From the NCBI GenBank assembly GCA_965276665.1, contig OZ255620.1, positions 4,960,001 to 5,024,000 on the forward strand: a DNA stretch of 64,000 nucleotides, written 5' to 3'. The position numbers were made by a program, and so were the translations under genes. This DNA comes from CAWGJC01 sp965276665 (GTDB taxonomy: Bacteria > Pseudomonadota > Alphaproteobacteria > Acetobacterales > Acetobacteraceae). Every line of letters starts with the position of its first letter. Positions within the stretch are counted from its first letter, which is position 1. Below the pieces are notes generated by a model, which worked only from the letters and a program-made list of their open reading frames with translations, was not told where the DNA came from and made no database searches. Below are positions 49,764-59,349 of this stretch, in pieces.

Positions 49764-51391
49764 TGCGCGCCCTGATCCGGATTCTCGGGCTGTGGCGGGC
49801 CCGCGCGGCGTGGCTCGCCTTCGGATTGCTGGTCTCGCTGGCGGCGCTGGCTGCGGCGCTCGCGCTGATGACGCTCTCCGGCCGGCTGGTCGGCGGCGCG
49901 ATCGCCGGCGCCGCGCTGGTCGCCGGCGCGGCACTCCGGCTGGCGGGCGGCGCGCGGGTGGTGCTGCGTTATGCCGAGCGGCTGGCGACCCATAGCGCGA
50001 CCTTCCGGGCGCTCGCCGATCTTCGCGTCTGGTTCTTCCGCGGCGTGGCGGCGCGCTCGGCCGGCGGTCTCGGCTTCCGGCGCGCCGGCGATCTGCTGGC
50101 CCGGCTGGTGGCGGATGTCGAGGCGCTGGACGGGCTCTATCTGCGCATCCTGGTGCCGCTCGCCGGCGCGGTGCTGATCCTGCCGGTGCTGTTGGCGGCC
50201 GCCGCCGCGCGGGGCGCGGGGCTCGCCGTGATGCTCGCGCTCCTGTTTGCCGTCTCGGCTTTCGTGCTGCCTCTGCTTGCCTCTCGCGCGGCGGCCGGCG
50301 AGGGGGCGGCGCTGGCCGCCGCCCAGGGTGGGCTCCGAGTGGCGGCGCTCGATGCGTTGACCGGGCTGCGCGAGATCCGCGCCTTCGGCGCCGAGGGACG
50401 GGCGCTCGCCGGGGTGCAGGCGCGCGAGGCCGCGCTGCTCGGCGCGCAGCGCGCCCTCGCCGGCCGTGTCGCGCTCGCCAATGCCGGCGCGCTGCTCTGC
50501 GGCCAGGCGGCCCTGCTCTCTGTCCTGCTCGCGGCGGGAACCCGACCCGTCGCCTCGGTGGCGCTGGTGTTCCTCACCATCGCGGCATTCGAGGCCGTCG
50601 GCGGTCTGCCGCGGGCGGGTGCGCTCGCCGGCCATGCCGCCGCCGCCGCCGCGCGCGTGCTGGAGGCGGCGGAGGGGCCCGTTCCGGTGCCGGATCCAGC
50701 CGCTCCGGCCCCCCTGCCGAGCCGCACCGCGCTCCGCTTCGAGAGTATCCGCTTCCGGTGGCAGGCGGACCGCCCGGCGGTGTTCGACGGGCTGACGCTC
50801 GACATTCCGGAAGGCGCGCGCGTCGCCATCCTCGGCCCGTCGGGCGCCGGCAAATCGAGCCTCGCCGCGCTCGCCCTCAAGGTGGCGGCGCCGGAGGCCG
50901 GACGGGTGCTGCTCGGGGGCACCGACATCGCCGGGCTGCCCGCGGCCGCTTTGCGCGGGCGGATCGCCTTCCTCTCGCAGGCCACGCATCTCTTCGACGA
51001 CACCATCCGCGCCAACCTGCTGCTCGGGCGGAAGGATGCCGACGAGGCGGCGCTCTGGGCCGCGCTCGACGCCGCGGCGATCGGCGAGACGGTGCGCGCC
51101 TTGCCCGACCGGCTGGAGAGCTGGGTCGGCGAGGGCGGCACGCGGTTCTCCGGCGGCCAGGCGCGGCGCCTCGCGCTCGCCCGCGCGCTGCTCTCGGAGG
51201 CGCCGATCTTGATCCTCGACGAGCCCGCCGCAGGCCTTGATGCGGAGACCGAGCGTGCATTCCTCACCACCCTGAACGCGGTGGCGCCGGGACGCAGCGT
51301 GATCCTCATCGCCCATCGCCTGACCGGGGTGGAGCGGCTCGACCGGACCTATCGCATCAGCTCGGGCCATGCGGTGGCGGCGGCGGCCTGA
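49763..51391 (+). CDS. cydC: Thiol reductant ABC exporter subunit CydC
   Basis: A 542-residue partner of CydD. The membrane domain runs from MRALIRILGLWRARAAWLAF to about residue 300, with ARVVLRYAERLATHSATFRALADLRVWFF characteristic of CydC. Walker A is GPSGAGKSSLAALAL, the signature FSGGQARRLALARALL (F instead of L) and Walker B LILDEPAAGLD. ATG 49763 overlaps the cydD stop. Both subunits are Ala/Leu-rich and complete. Confidence 0.9.
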   Translation: MRALIRILGLWRARAAWLAFGLLVSLAALAAALALMTLSGRLVGGAIAGAALVAGAALRLAGGARVVLRYAERLATHSATFRALADLRVWFFRGVAARSAGGLGFRRAGDLLARLVADVEALDGLYLRILVPLAGAVLILPVLLAAAAARGAGLAVMLALLFAVSAFVLPLLASRAAAGEGAALAAAQGGLRVAALDALTGLREIRAFGAEGRALAGVQAREAALLGAQRALAGRVALANAGALLCGQAALLSVLLAAGTRPVASVALVFLTIAAFEAVGGLPRAGALAGHAAAAAARVLEAAEGPVPVPDPAAPAPLPSRTALRFESIRFRWQADRPAVFDGLTLDIPEGARVAILGPSGAGKSSLAALALKVAAPEAGRVLLGGTDIAGLPAAALRGRIAFLSQATHLFDDTIRANLLLGRKDADEAALWAALDAAAIGETVRALPDRLESWVGEGGTRFSGGQARRLALARALLSEAPILILDEPAAGLDAETERAFLTTLNAVAPGRSVILIAHRLTGVERLDRTYRISSGHAVAAAA

Positions 51392-51484
51392 TGGCCGGTT
51401 TGATCGCGGTGTTGCGGTTGACGGCGGCGGATGCGCGTGAGCAGTTTCCCGGCATCATCCGCAACGAATCCGGGGGACCCGGCC

Positions 51485-51907
51485 ATGCGCCGCCTGACCG
51501 CTCTCGCTCTTCTGCTCGGCCTCGGCGCCTGTGCCGCACCCGCCGCGCCGCCGCGCACGGCCGCGCCGCCGCCCACGGCCAGCACCGCGCCGCGGCAGAG
51601 CTTCGTCGTCTACTTCGTCGAATGGTCGGCGGCGCTCGACGAGGCCGCGCAGAAAGTCGTGACGAGCGCCGCGGCGGCCGCCAAGCAGAACCCGACCGCC
51701 CCGGTCACGGTGGTGGGCTTCGCCGATCCGGCCGGCAGCTCGGCGGCCAATTCCGACATCTCCCGCACCCGCGCGCAGCTCGTCACCGACCAGCTCACGC
51801 AGGACGGCGTGGACGCCTCCCGCATCCAGCATGTCGGGCGCGGTCCCACCGACTACACCGCCTCCGCCCTGGAGAGCCGGCGCGTCGAGATCGACGTCGG
51901 CGGCTAA
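51485..51907 (+). CDS. OmpA-family lipoprotein
   Basis: A 140-residue lipoprotein. Lipobox LGAC gives lipidation at C16, then a Pro/Ala linker, then an OmpA/MotB-like peptidoglycan-binding domain with SFVVYFVEWSAALDEAAQKVV, VTVVGFADPAGSSAANSDISRTRAQLVTDQLTQDGVDASRI and ESRRVEIDVGG. The peptidoglycan-site Asp and Arg (in FADPAG and LESRRVEI) are present. ATG 51485 is chosen for the leader over 51431. Its 3' end overlaps the recQ start in another frame by 77 bp. It tethers the outer membrane to the cell wall. Confidence 0.88.
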   Translation: MRRLTALALLLGLGACAAPAAPPRTAAPPPTASTAPRQSFVVYFVEWSAALDEAAQKVVTSAAAAAKQNPTAPVTVVGFADPAGSSAANSDISRTRAQLVTDQLTQDGVDASRIQHVGRGPTDYTASALESRRVEIDVGG

Positions 51908-53756
51908 CCGCCTGAGCGCCACCGCGCCAGGCGCGGGCGACACGCTCGACCCGGGCGAGACGCTTCGCCGCGTCTTCGGATTTCCGGGTTTCCGCGGGTT
52001 GCAGGAGAGCGCGATCCGCCACGTCCTGGGCGGCGGCGACGCGCTCGTGCTGATGCCAACCGGCGGCGGCAAGAGCATCTGCTACCAATTGCCCGCGCTC
52101 TGCCGCGCCGGCACCGGCATCGTGATCTCGCCGCTGATCGCGCTGATGGACGACCAAGTGGCGGCGCTCCGCCAGCTCGGCATCGCGGCCGGCGCGCTGC
52201 ATTCGGAGCTCCCGCCCGAGGAGGCGCGCGAGGTCGGGCGGGCGCTCGATGCCGGCCGGCTCGACCTGCTCTACGTCTCGCCCGAACGCCTGCTCTCGGG
52301 GGGCATGCTGGAGCGGCTTTCCCGGCAGCGGATCGCGCTGATCGCCATCGACGAGGCGCATTGCGTCTCGCAATGGGGGCACGAGTTCCGCCCGGAATAC
52401 CGGGCGCTCGCCAACCTGCCGCGGGATTTCCCGGGCGTGCCGCGGATCGCGCTGACCGCCACGGCCGATCCGCGCACGCGGGAGGACATCCTGCGCGCGC
52501 TCGGCATGGATCATGCCGAGATCTTCGCCGCGAGCTTCCACCGGGCGAACCTGCATCTCGCGGCGAGCCCCAAGGTCGGCGAGACCGCCCAGCTCGTCTC
52601 GCTGCTGGCGCGCCATGCGGGCGAGGCGGGCATCGTCTATTGCGGCAGCCGCGCCAAGACCGAGCGCATCGCGACCCGGCTCGGCGAGCGCGGCCTGCCG
52701 GCGGTCGCCTTCCATGCCGGGCTCGACCCCGCCGCCAAGCGCGCCGCCGCCGGGCGTTTCCGCTCGGGCGAGCCGGTGATCGTCGTCGCCACCATCGCCT
52801 TCGGCATGGGGATCGACCGGCCGGATGTGCGCTTCGTCGCGCATCTCGACATGCCCGACAGCCCCGAGGCCTATTACCAACAGATCGGCCGCGCCGGCCG
52901 CGACGGCGAGCCGGCCGACACGCTGCTGCTCTATGGCGGGGAGGATATCGCCCGCGCGCGGCACTGGCTCGGCCAGTCCGCGGCGCCCGAGGCGCAGAAG
53001 CGCGCGGCGCGCGCGCGGCTCGAGGCGATAATCGGGCTGACCGAGACCGCCACCTGCCGGACCCGCTCGCTGCTCGCCTGCTTCGGCGAGGCGCTCGACG
53101 CCGATTGCGGCCACTGCGACCGCTGCGCCAGCCCGCCGGTGACCTTCGACGGCACCACCGAGGCGCAGAAGCTGCTTTCCGCCGTCTATCGCACCGGCCA
53201 GATTTTTGGCGCGCTGCACCTTGTCTCCGTCCTGCGTGGGGAGACGACCGAGGCGGTGGCGCGGCATCGTCACGACCAGCTGCCGATTTTCGGCCTCGGC
53301 GCCGACCATCCGGCCGGCTTCTGGCGGGGCACGATCCGCCAGCTGATCGCGCTCGGCGCGCTCGACATCGACACCGACGGGCATGGCGGCCTGTTCCTGG
53401 TGCCGGACAAGGCGCGGCCGATCCTGCGCGGGGAAGCCCGGGTGACGCTCCGGCGCGAGGAGACGGTGCCGATGAAGGCGACCTCGCGCGGCATCTCGGC
53501 CGCCGGCACGGCGCCGCCGGCGGCCGAGATGCCGCGCGAGGCCGGCGGCCGGTTCGAGGCGCTCCGCTCCTGGCGCCTGCGGGTCGCCCGGGCGCAGTCG
53601 CTGCCGCCTTACGTCATTTTTCATGACAGCGTGCTGCGGGAAGTGGCCGCGGTACGCCCGAGCACGCTCGCCGAGCTCGGGCGCATCAAGGGGGTCGGCG
53701 CCTCCAAGCTCGAACGCTACGGGCAGCAGCTCCTGGACGCGCTGGCGGCAGCCTAG
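51831..53756 (+). CDS. recQ: ATP-dependent DNA helicase RecQ
   Basis: A 641-residue 3'-5' DNA helicase for recombination and replication-fork repair. The motifs are LMPTGGGKSICYQLP (I), SPLIALMDDQ (Ia), IDEAHCVSQWGHEFRPEY (II and aromatic loop), ALTATADPRT (III) and QQIGRAGRDG (VI). The zinc site (CRTRSLLACFGE and CGHCDRC), a winged helix and an HRDC domain (about 565-641, VIFHDSVLREVAAVRP) follow. ATG 51831 is the only in-frame ATG/GTG candidate near the expected start and overlaps the lipoprotein gene by 77 bp; a non-standard start at about 51909 would give a tighter N-terminus. Confidence 0.94.
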   Translation: MSGAVPPTTPPPPWRAGASRSTSAANRLSATAPGAGDTLDPGETLRRVFGFPGFRGLQESAIRHVLGGGDALVLMPTGGGKSICYQLPALCRAGTGIVISPLIALMDDQVAALRQLGIAAGALHSELPPEEAREVGRALDAGRLDLLYVSPERLLSGGMLERLSRQRIALIAIDEAHCVSQWGHEFRPEYRALANLPRDFPGVPRIALTATADPRTREDILRALGMDHAEIFAASFHRANLHLAASPKVGETAQLVSLLARHAGEAGIVYCGSRAKTERIATRLGERGLPAVAFHAGLDPAAKRAAAGRFRSGEPVIVVATIAFGMGIDRPDVRFVAHLDMPDSPEAYYQQIGRAGRDGEPADTLLLYGGEDIARARHWLGQSAAPEAQKRAARARLEAIIGLTETATCRTRSLLACFGEALDADCGHCDRCASPPVTFDGTTEAQKLLSAVYRTGQIFGALHLVSVLRGETTEAVARHRHDQLPIFGLGADHPAGFWRGTIRQLIALGALDIDTDGHGGLFLVPDKARPILRGEARVTLRREETVPMKATSRGISAAGTAPPAAEMPREAGGRFEALRSWRLRVARAQSLPPYVIFHDSVLREVAAVRPSTLAELGRIKGVGASKLERYGQQLLDALAAA

Positions 53757-53866
53757 GGCCGGTCAGCTCGTGACTCACGGACAGTTAACCGAACGGTCGG
53801 ATGATTGCGCGCCGAAAACAGTCGCGCGCGGCTGCTGGCCGAGTGAAACTGTCGGAGTTCTATCGC

Positions 53867-53884
53867 AGCCCCGCGGCGGGGCTT
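53867..53884 (+). other. Short GC hairpin in the leader of the GGDEF-EAL gene
   Basis: AGCCCCGCGGCGGGGCTT folds as a six-pair stem with a small loop, between recQ and the GGDEF-EAL gene. It may end the recQ transcript or shape the leader; there is no T-tract. Confidence 0.3.
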
Positions 53885-53915
53885 GTCCGAATGCGTCAGG
53901 AGTCGAGCCGCAGAC

Positions 53916-55715
53916 ATGGACCCGCTCGTCCAGAGAGCCGCCATCGCCTCGCGGCTGCGTCGCGCGACCGCCCGCCTCGAAGCCGGGACGCCGGCCGGGC
54001 GCAGTCGCAGCTCCCGGGGCCTGCCGCTTCCCGCGCGCTACTCTCTCGCGATCGACACGATGACGCAGGGGCTCTGCCTCTACGACGCGGATGACCGGCT
54101 GGAGCTCGTCAATGCGCGGTTCTGCGAGCTCTACAACCAGAAGATGGAGGCGCTGCGTCCGGGCACGCGCTTTCGCGACATCCTCGCCAACAGCATCGCG
54201 ATTGGGAATTACCCGGGCCGCACCGTCGAGGAGGTCTATCGCGAGCGCAAGGCGTTCATCGACCGGCGGCAACCCGGCACCTTCCTGCAGGAGCTGGGCG
54301 ATGGCAGGCTGATCGCGATCTCCCATCAGCCGATGCCGGACGGGGGCTGGGTCGCGACCTACGAGGACATCACCGAGCGCCGCCGAACGGAGGCGCGCAT
54401 CCGCTTCCTGGCGCAGCACGATTCGCTCACGCTGCTGCCGAATCGGGTGTTGTTCGGCGAATGGCTGGCCGAGCTGGTGGCGGCGGCGCGGCCACCCAGG
54501 CCCTGCGCGCTGCTCTGCATGGACCTCGACAAGTTCAAATCCGTCAACGACACGCTGGGCCATGCGGCCGGGGACGCGCTGCTGCGCCAGGTGGCCGACC
54601 GGTTGCGGCTCGAGCTCCGCAGCGGCGATCTCGCGGCCCGGCTCGGCGGCGACGAATTCGCCATGCTGCTGCCGGCCACCGACGCGCCGGGCGCGCTCGC
54701 CGTCTCCCGGCGGGTCATCGGCGCGCTCGCCCGTGGCTATGAGATCGCCGGCTGCCCGGCCAGCATCGGGGTCAGCATCGGCATCGCCTGCGCCCCGGAT
54801 CATGCCGGAACGCCGGACGCCCTGCTGTCCCGCGCCGATGCCATGCTTTATGCGGTCAAGCGTGACGGCGCTGGCCGTGCCATGATCTATGAACCAGGCG
54901 TCGAATCCCTCAAGACGCGCCGTCCGATGGACGTCGGAAGTCCGACGCAGGAGAGCAATTTTTTGCAGGAGCCGACGACATTGGTGGGCGACCTTGCCGT
55001 CGCGCTCGAGTCCGGCCGGTTATATCTGCATTACCAGCCGATCCTGGGCTGCGCGGACCATGCGCTCGTCGCCTTCGAGGCGTTGCTTCGGTGGGACGAT
55101 CCGGTGCGCGGCAAGGTGCCTCCGGCCGAGTTCGTGCCGGTCGCGGAGGAGAACGGGCTGATCGGCGCGCTGACCAGCTGGGCGCTTTCCGAAGCCTGCG
55201 CGGAGGCGGCGCGCTGGGAAGGGGACATCGCAGTCTATGTCAATGTCTCGCCGCGCAACCTGCAGCAGCCGGATTTCGCCAAACTCGTGGCGGCGACGCT
55301 CGCCGAGACCGGGCTCCCGCCGCACCGGCTGACGATCGAGATCACCGAGGGGATCATGCTGGAGCGATCCGAGCGGGTGTTCGGCACGATCGAGGCGCTT
55401 CGCACGCTTGGCGTGTCCCTCTGCCTCGACGATTTCGGCACCGGACACGCCAATCTCGCCGCGCTGCGCGATCTGCCGCTCGGATTGCTCAAGATCGACC
55501 GGATGTTCCTGGACGGCACCGACACGCGGCGCGAGCCGGTGCTCGGCGCGATGATCGCGATGGGCCATGCCTGCGGCCTGACGGTGGTGGCGGAAGGGGT
55601 GGAGACGGCGGAGCAGATCGTGCTGCTGCAGCGCCTCGGCTGCGACCGGATGCAGGGTTTCCTGCTCGGCCGTCCGGCACCCGCCACGGCGCTCGCCGGC
55701 GTGGTCCGGCGCTGA
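53916..55715 (+). CDS. PAS-GGDEF-EAL protein (diguanylate cyclase/phosphodiesterase)
   Basis: A 599-residue cyclic-di-GMP enzyme without membrane helices. An N-terminal PAS-like domain (about 40-155, SLAIDTMTQGLCLYDADDRLELVNARF) is followed by GGDEF (about 165-330) with an intact RLGGDEFAML active site, and EAL (about 355-595) with FEALLRWDDP, VNVSPRN, EITEG, DDFGTGHANL, LKIDRMF and VVAEGVETAEQ. Both catalytic halves look intact, so it could make and degrade c-di-GMP, switched by the PAS input. ATG 53916 is preferred over a TTG at 53883. Confidence 0.93.
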   Translation: MDPLVQRAAIASRLRRATARLEAGTPAGRSRSSRGLPLPARYSLAIDTMTQGLCLYDADDRLELVNARFCELYNQKMEALRPGTRFRDILANSIAIGNYPGRTVEEVYRERKAFIDRRQPGTFLQELGDGRLIAISHQPMPDGGWVATYEDITERRRTEARIRFLAQHDSLTLLPNRVLFGEWLAELVAAARPPRPCALLCMDLDKFKSVNDTLGHAAGDALLRQVADRLRLELRSGDLAARLGGDEFAMLLPATDAPGALAVSRRVIGALARGYEIAGCPASIGVSIGIACAPDHAGTPDALLSRADAMLYAVKRDGAGRAMIYEPGVESLKTRRPMDVGSPTQESNFLQEPTTLVGDLAVALESGRLYLHYQPILGCADHALVAFEALLRWDDPVRGKVPPAEFVPVAEENGLIGALTSWALSEACAEAARWEGDIAVYVNVSPRNLQQPDFAKLVAATLAETGLPPHRLTIEITEGIMLERSERVFGTIEALRTLGVSLCLDDFGTGHANLAALRDLPLGLLKIDRMFLDGTDTRREPVLGAMIAMGHACGLTVVAEGVETAEQIVLLQRLGCDRMQGFLLGRPAPATALAGVVRR

Positions 55716-55759
55716 CGGCAGGGTTCGGAAACCGTTCCTTCTCGGCATTCGCGCCCCGG

Positions 55760-57490
55760 TCAGCCGCGCATCGCGGCGAGCGTATCGGCATGCGCCCGCA
55801 GCACCAGCGGGCGGCGGATTTTCTGCGTGGGCGTCAGCAGCCCGTTCTCCACCGTGAAGGCGTCGACCGCCCGGTGGCGGCGGATGCGCTCGGGCGTCGC
55901 CAGGCGGGCGTTCAGCCGGGTGACGGCATGGGCGAGCCCCGCCTCGTCGATGCCCTCGGCCGGCACCAGCAGGGCCGCGAGACCGGCCTGGCCGTCCCCG
56001 GCCACCACCGCCTGCGCGATCTCGGGCTCCGCCATCAGCGCGCCCTCCACCCTGGCGGGCGAGACGTTCTCGCCGCCCGAGAGCACGATGATGTCCTTCT
56101 TGCGGTCGGTGATGCGCAGATAGCCGCGGTCGAGCACGCCGACATCGCCGGTGTGCAGCCAGCCATCGACGATCGCCGCCGCGGTCGCCGCCGGCAGGCC
56201 CCAGTAGCCGAGCATGACGAGGTCGCCGCGCACCAGGATCTCGCCATCCTCGGCGATGCGGAGCGCGACGCCCTCGAGCGGCGGCCCGACCGTCTCCACC
56301 CGGGTCGCCTCCGGCGGGTTGGCGCTGATCACCGGCCCGGCCTCGGTCTGCCCGTATCCCTGCATCACATGCAGGCCGAGCGCACGGAAGAATTGGCCCA
56401 CCTCCGGATCGAGCCGGGCGCCCCCAGAAATCGCCGCGCGCAGCCGGCCGCCGAACCGCGCGCGCACGGTCCGCCGCACCAGCCGGTCGAGCGGCGCATC
56501 GAGCAGGCGGTCGAGCGGCCTGGCGCGTCCCTCCAGGCGGCGGGTGCCCACCGCGAGGGCGAGGGCGAAGGCGGCGCGCCGCCAGGCCGGGGCGCGCGCC
56601 ACCTGGGCGAGGATGCGCGCGCGGATCACCTCCAGCACCCGCGGCACCACCGTCATGATCGTCGGCCGCACCGTCTGCATGTCGGCGGCGAGATGCTCGA
56701 TGCCGCGCGCGCAGACGATCTCGGCGCCGATCGAGGGCAGGAAGAACAACCCGGCGAAATGCTCGTAGCTGTGCGACATCGGCAGGAAGGAGAGATAGGT
56801 CTCGTCGCCGAGCGCGAGCGGGCGCAGCAGCGCAAAGGCGCCGCGGCAATTGCAGAGCAGCGCCCGGTGCGGGAGCATCACGCCCTTCGGCGCGCCGCCG
56901 GTGCCCGAGGTATAGAGCAGGCAGGCCAGCGCCTCGGGCGGGATCGCCGCGGCGAGGGCCGCGATGTCGTCGGGCGGCAGGTCGTCGCCGGTAAGTGCCG
57001 CGAAAGCGGTGTCGCCGGGGCGCGGCGCATCCATCGCGATCAGCCTGTAGAGGCCACCAGCTCCTTCTGCCGTCTCCGCCGCCGCTTGCGCGAGCCTGGC
57101 GGCGAGCGCCGGGGTGGAGACGATGACGGTGCGCGCGCCGGAATTCCGCAGCAGATGCGCGTGATCGGCGACCGTGTTGGTGGTGTAGGCCGGCACCGGC
57201 ACCGCGCCGATCGCCATCAGCCCGGTCTCCGCGATCGCCACCTCGGGCCGGTTCTCGCTCGCGATGAGCACGCGATCCCCGGGCATCACCCCGGCGGCGC
57301 GCAGATTGCGACCGAGACTGGCCGCGTTTCGCGCAAACTCCGCCCATGTCAGGCTTTGCCACGCATCGTCGCGAAACACCCGGAACAGCCTCCGCTCCCC
57401 CCATTCGCGGGCGCGGGAAAACATCATCGCCGGCAGATTCGGCCAATCCGGGTACTCGTCCAATGCGCGCTTCCCCCTGTCGCCCGGCAT
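55760..57490 (-). CDS. Long-chain fatty-acid-CoA ligase / AMP-dependent synthetase
   Basis: A 576-residue adenylate-forming enzyme that activates fatty acids to acyl-CoA. The phosphate loop is LLYTSGTGGAPKGVMLPH (G for the usual T in TSGTTG), then GYGQTEAGPVIS, GWLHTGDVG, ITDRKKDIIVLSGGENVSP and the catalytic C-terminal Lys in LTPTQKIRRP. It resembles the FAA1/FadD15-type long-chain synthetases. No signal peptide. It is convergent with the GGDEF-EAL gene and divergent from pepF. Confidence 0.9.
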   Translation of the reverse strand: MPGDRGKRALDEYPDWPNLPAMMFSRAREWGERRLFRVFRDDAWQSLTWAEFARNAASLGRNLRAAGVMPGDRVLIASENRPEVAIAETGLMAIGAVPVPAYTTNTVADHAHLLRNSGARTVIVSTPALAARLAQAAAETAEGAGGLYRLIAMDAPRPGDTAFAALTGDDLPPDDIAALAAAIPPEALACLLYTSGTGGAPKGVMLPHRALLCNCRGAFALLRPLALGDETYLSFLPMSHSYEHFAGLFFLPSIGAEIVCARGIEHLAADMQTVRPTIMTVVPRVLEVIRARILAQVARAPAWRRAAFALALAVGTRRLEGRARPLDRLLDAPLDRLVRRTVRARFGGRLRAAISGGARLDPEVGQFFRALGLHVMQGYGQTEAGPVISANPPEATRVETVGPPLEGVALRIAEDGEILVRGDLVMLGYWGLPAATAAAIVDGWLHTGDVGVLDRGYLRITDRKKDIIVLSGGENVSPARVEGALMAEPEIAQAVVAGDGQAGLAALLVPAEGIDEAGLAHAVTRLNARLATPERIRRHRAVDAFTVENGLLTPTQKIRRPLVLRAHADTLAAMRG

Positions 57491-57561
57491 GCGGGCCCTT
57501 GGCGCTTTTCGCGCGCAACCTTAGATCAGAGCCACGCGCTTCAGGAGAGGACGCCGACAGA

Positions 57562-59349
57562 ATGCCAGCACCCCGACCGGAAGCCGCCGTCGAGGACACC
57601 CTTCCCGAGTGGGATCTCGCCGACCTCTATCCTTCCCCCGAATCGCCGGCGGTCGACCGCGATCTCGCCGCCGCCGAGGCCGCCTCCATCGCCTTTGCCG
57701 CCGCCCATGCCGGCCGGCTCGCGCATGCGTCCGGCGCCGAGCTCGCTGACGCCATCGCGGAGTACGAGCGCATCGACGAGGTTCTCGGGCGTCTCGTTAC
57801 CTTCGCGCAGTTGCTGTTCGCCGCCGACTCGACCGACGCCGCGACCGGGCGCTTCTACCAGGGCATCAACGAGCGCGTCACCACGATCAGCGCGCATCTG
57901 CTGTTCTTCACCCTCGAGCTCAACCGGCTCGAGGACGCGGCGCTGGACGCTAAGCTCGCCGACAAGGCGCTCGCCCGCTGGCGGCCCTGGCTGCGCGATC
58001 TCCGGGTGTTCCGCCCGCACCAGCTCTCCGACGAGGCGGAGAAGCTGCTGCACGAGAAGGAGGTGACCGGCCGCTCCGCCTGGTCGCGCCTGTTCGACGA
58101 GACGGTCGCCGGCATGCGCATCCCGCTCGCGGGCGAGCAGCTGACCGTCAGCGCCGCGCTCAACAAGCTCTCGGATGGCGACCGCGCGCTCCGCGAGGCG
58201 GCGGCGCGCGCGATCGGCGCGGCGTTCGGCGGCAACGTCAAGCTGTTCTCGCTGATCACCAACACGCTCGCCAAGGACAAGGAGATCGTCGATGGCTGGC
58301 GCCGCTACCCGCGCCCGTCGAGCGCTCGCAATCGCGCCAACATGGTCGAGGACGAGGTGGTGGACGCGCTGGTCACCGCCGTCTCCGCCGATTTCCCCCG
58401 GCTCGCCCATCGCTATTACCGGCTGAAGGCCAAGTGGCTCGGCCTCGAGACGATGCAGCACTGGGATCGCAACGCGCCTTTGCCCGAGGATGACGATCGC
58501 CGGATCGGCTGGGGCGAGGCGCGCGACCGCGTGCTCGCCGCCTATGGCGGGTTCAGCAACGAGATGGCGGAGATCGGCCGCCGCTTCTTCGACCGGCCCT
58601 GGATCGATGCCGCGCTCCGTCCGGGCAAGGCGGGGGGTGCCTTCGCCCATCCGGCGGTGCCCTCCGCGCATCCCTATATCCTGACGAATTATCATGGCCG
58701 CGCGCGCGACGTGATGACGCTCGCGCATGAGCTCGGCCATGGCGTGCATCAGGTGCTGGCGGCCGAGCAGGGCTATCTGATGTCCGGCACGCCGCTGACG
58801 CTGGCCGAGACCGCGAGCGTGTTCGGCGAGATGCTGACCTTCCGCGCCCTGCTCGACGCCGAGACCGACCCCGGCCGCCGCCGCGTGATGCTGGCGAGCA
58901 AGGTCGAGGACATGCTGAACACGGTGGTCCGCCAGGTCGCCTTCTACCGATTCGAGGAACGTCTCCACGCCGAGCGCCGCGGCGGCGAGCTGCTGCCCGA
59001 GCGCATCGGCGAGATCTGGCTCGAGGTGCAGCGCGAGAGCCTCGGGCCGGCCTTCACCTTCACCCCGGATTATTCGGTGTTCTGGACCTATGTGCCGCAC
59101 TTCATCCATACGCCCTTCTACGTCTATGCTTACGCGTTCGGGGATTGCCTGGTGAACGCGCTCTACGGCGTGTTTCAGGGCGGCCATCCGGGCTTCCAGG
59201 CGAAGTATCTCGACATGCTCCGTGCCGGCGGCACGCGCCGGCACAAGGAGATGCTGGCGCCGTTCGGCCTTGACGCCTCGGACCCGGCCTTCTGGCGACG
59301 CGGGCTCGACGTCGTTTCGGGCTTCATCGACGAGTTGGAGCAGGTCTGA
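57562..59349 (+). CDS. pepF: Oligoendopeptidase F (M3 family zinc metallopeptidase)
   Basis: A 595-residue cytosolic oligopeptidase. The zinc motif is HELGH at residues 389-393 in MTLAHELGHGVHQ, with the third ligand Glu in LAETASVFGEML about 27 residues later, and the substrate Tyr/His region in YHGRARDVMT and TPFYVYAYAFGDCLV. The N-terminal helical half (1-200) is typical. The start at ATG 57562 is chosen because it follows AGGAGAGG by about 10 nt. The TGATG overlap couples it to the ABC1 kinase gene. It would degrade short peptides in the cytosol. Confidence 0.93.
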   Translation: MPAPRPEAAVEDTLPEWDLADLYPSPESPAVDRDLAAAEAASIAFAAAHAGRLAHASGAELADAIAEYERIDEVLGRLVTFAQLLFAADSTDAATGRFYQGINERVTTISAHLLFFTLELNRLEDAALDAKLADKALARWRPWLRDLRVFRPHQLSDEAEKLLHEKEVTGRSAWSRLFDETVAGMRIPLAGEQLTVSAALNKLSDGDRALREAAARAIGAAFGGNVKLFSLITNTLAKDKEIVDGWRRYPRPSSARNRANMVEDEVVDALVTAVSADFPRLAHRYYRLKAKWLGLETMQHWDRNAPLPEDDDRRIGWGEARDRVLAAYGGFSNEMAEIGRRFFDRPWIDAALRPGKAGGAFAHPAVPSAHPYILTNYHGRARDVMTLAHELGHGVHQVLAAEQGYLMSGTPLTLAETASVFGEMLTFRALLDAETDPGRRRVMLASKVEDMLNTVVRQVAFYRFEERLHAERRGGELLPERIGEIWLEVQRESLGPAFTFTPDYSVFWTYVPHFIHTPFYVYAYAFGDCLVNALYGVFQGGHPGFQAKYLDMLRAGGTRRHKEMLAPFGLDASDPAFWRRGLDVVSGFIDELEQV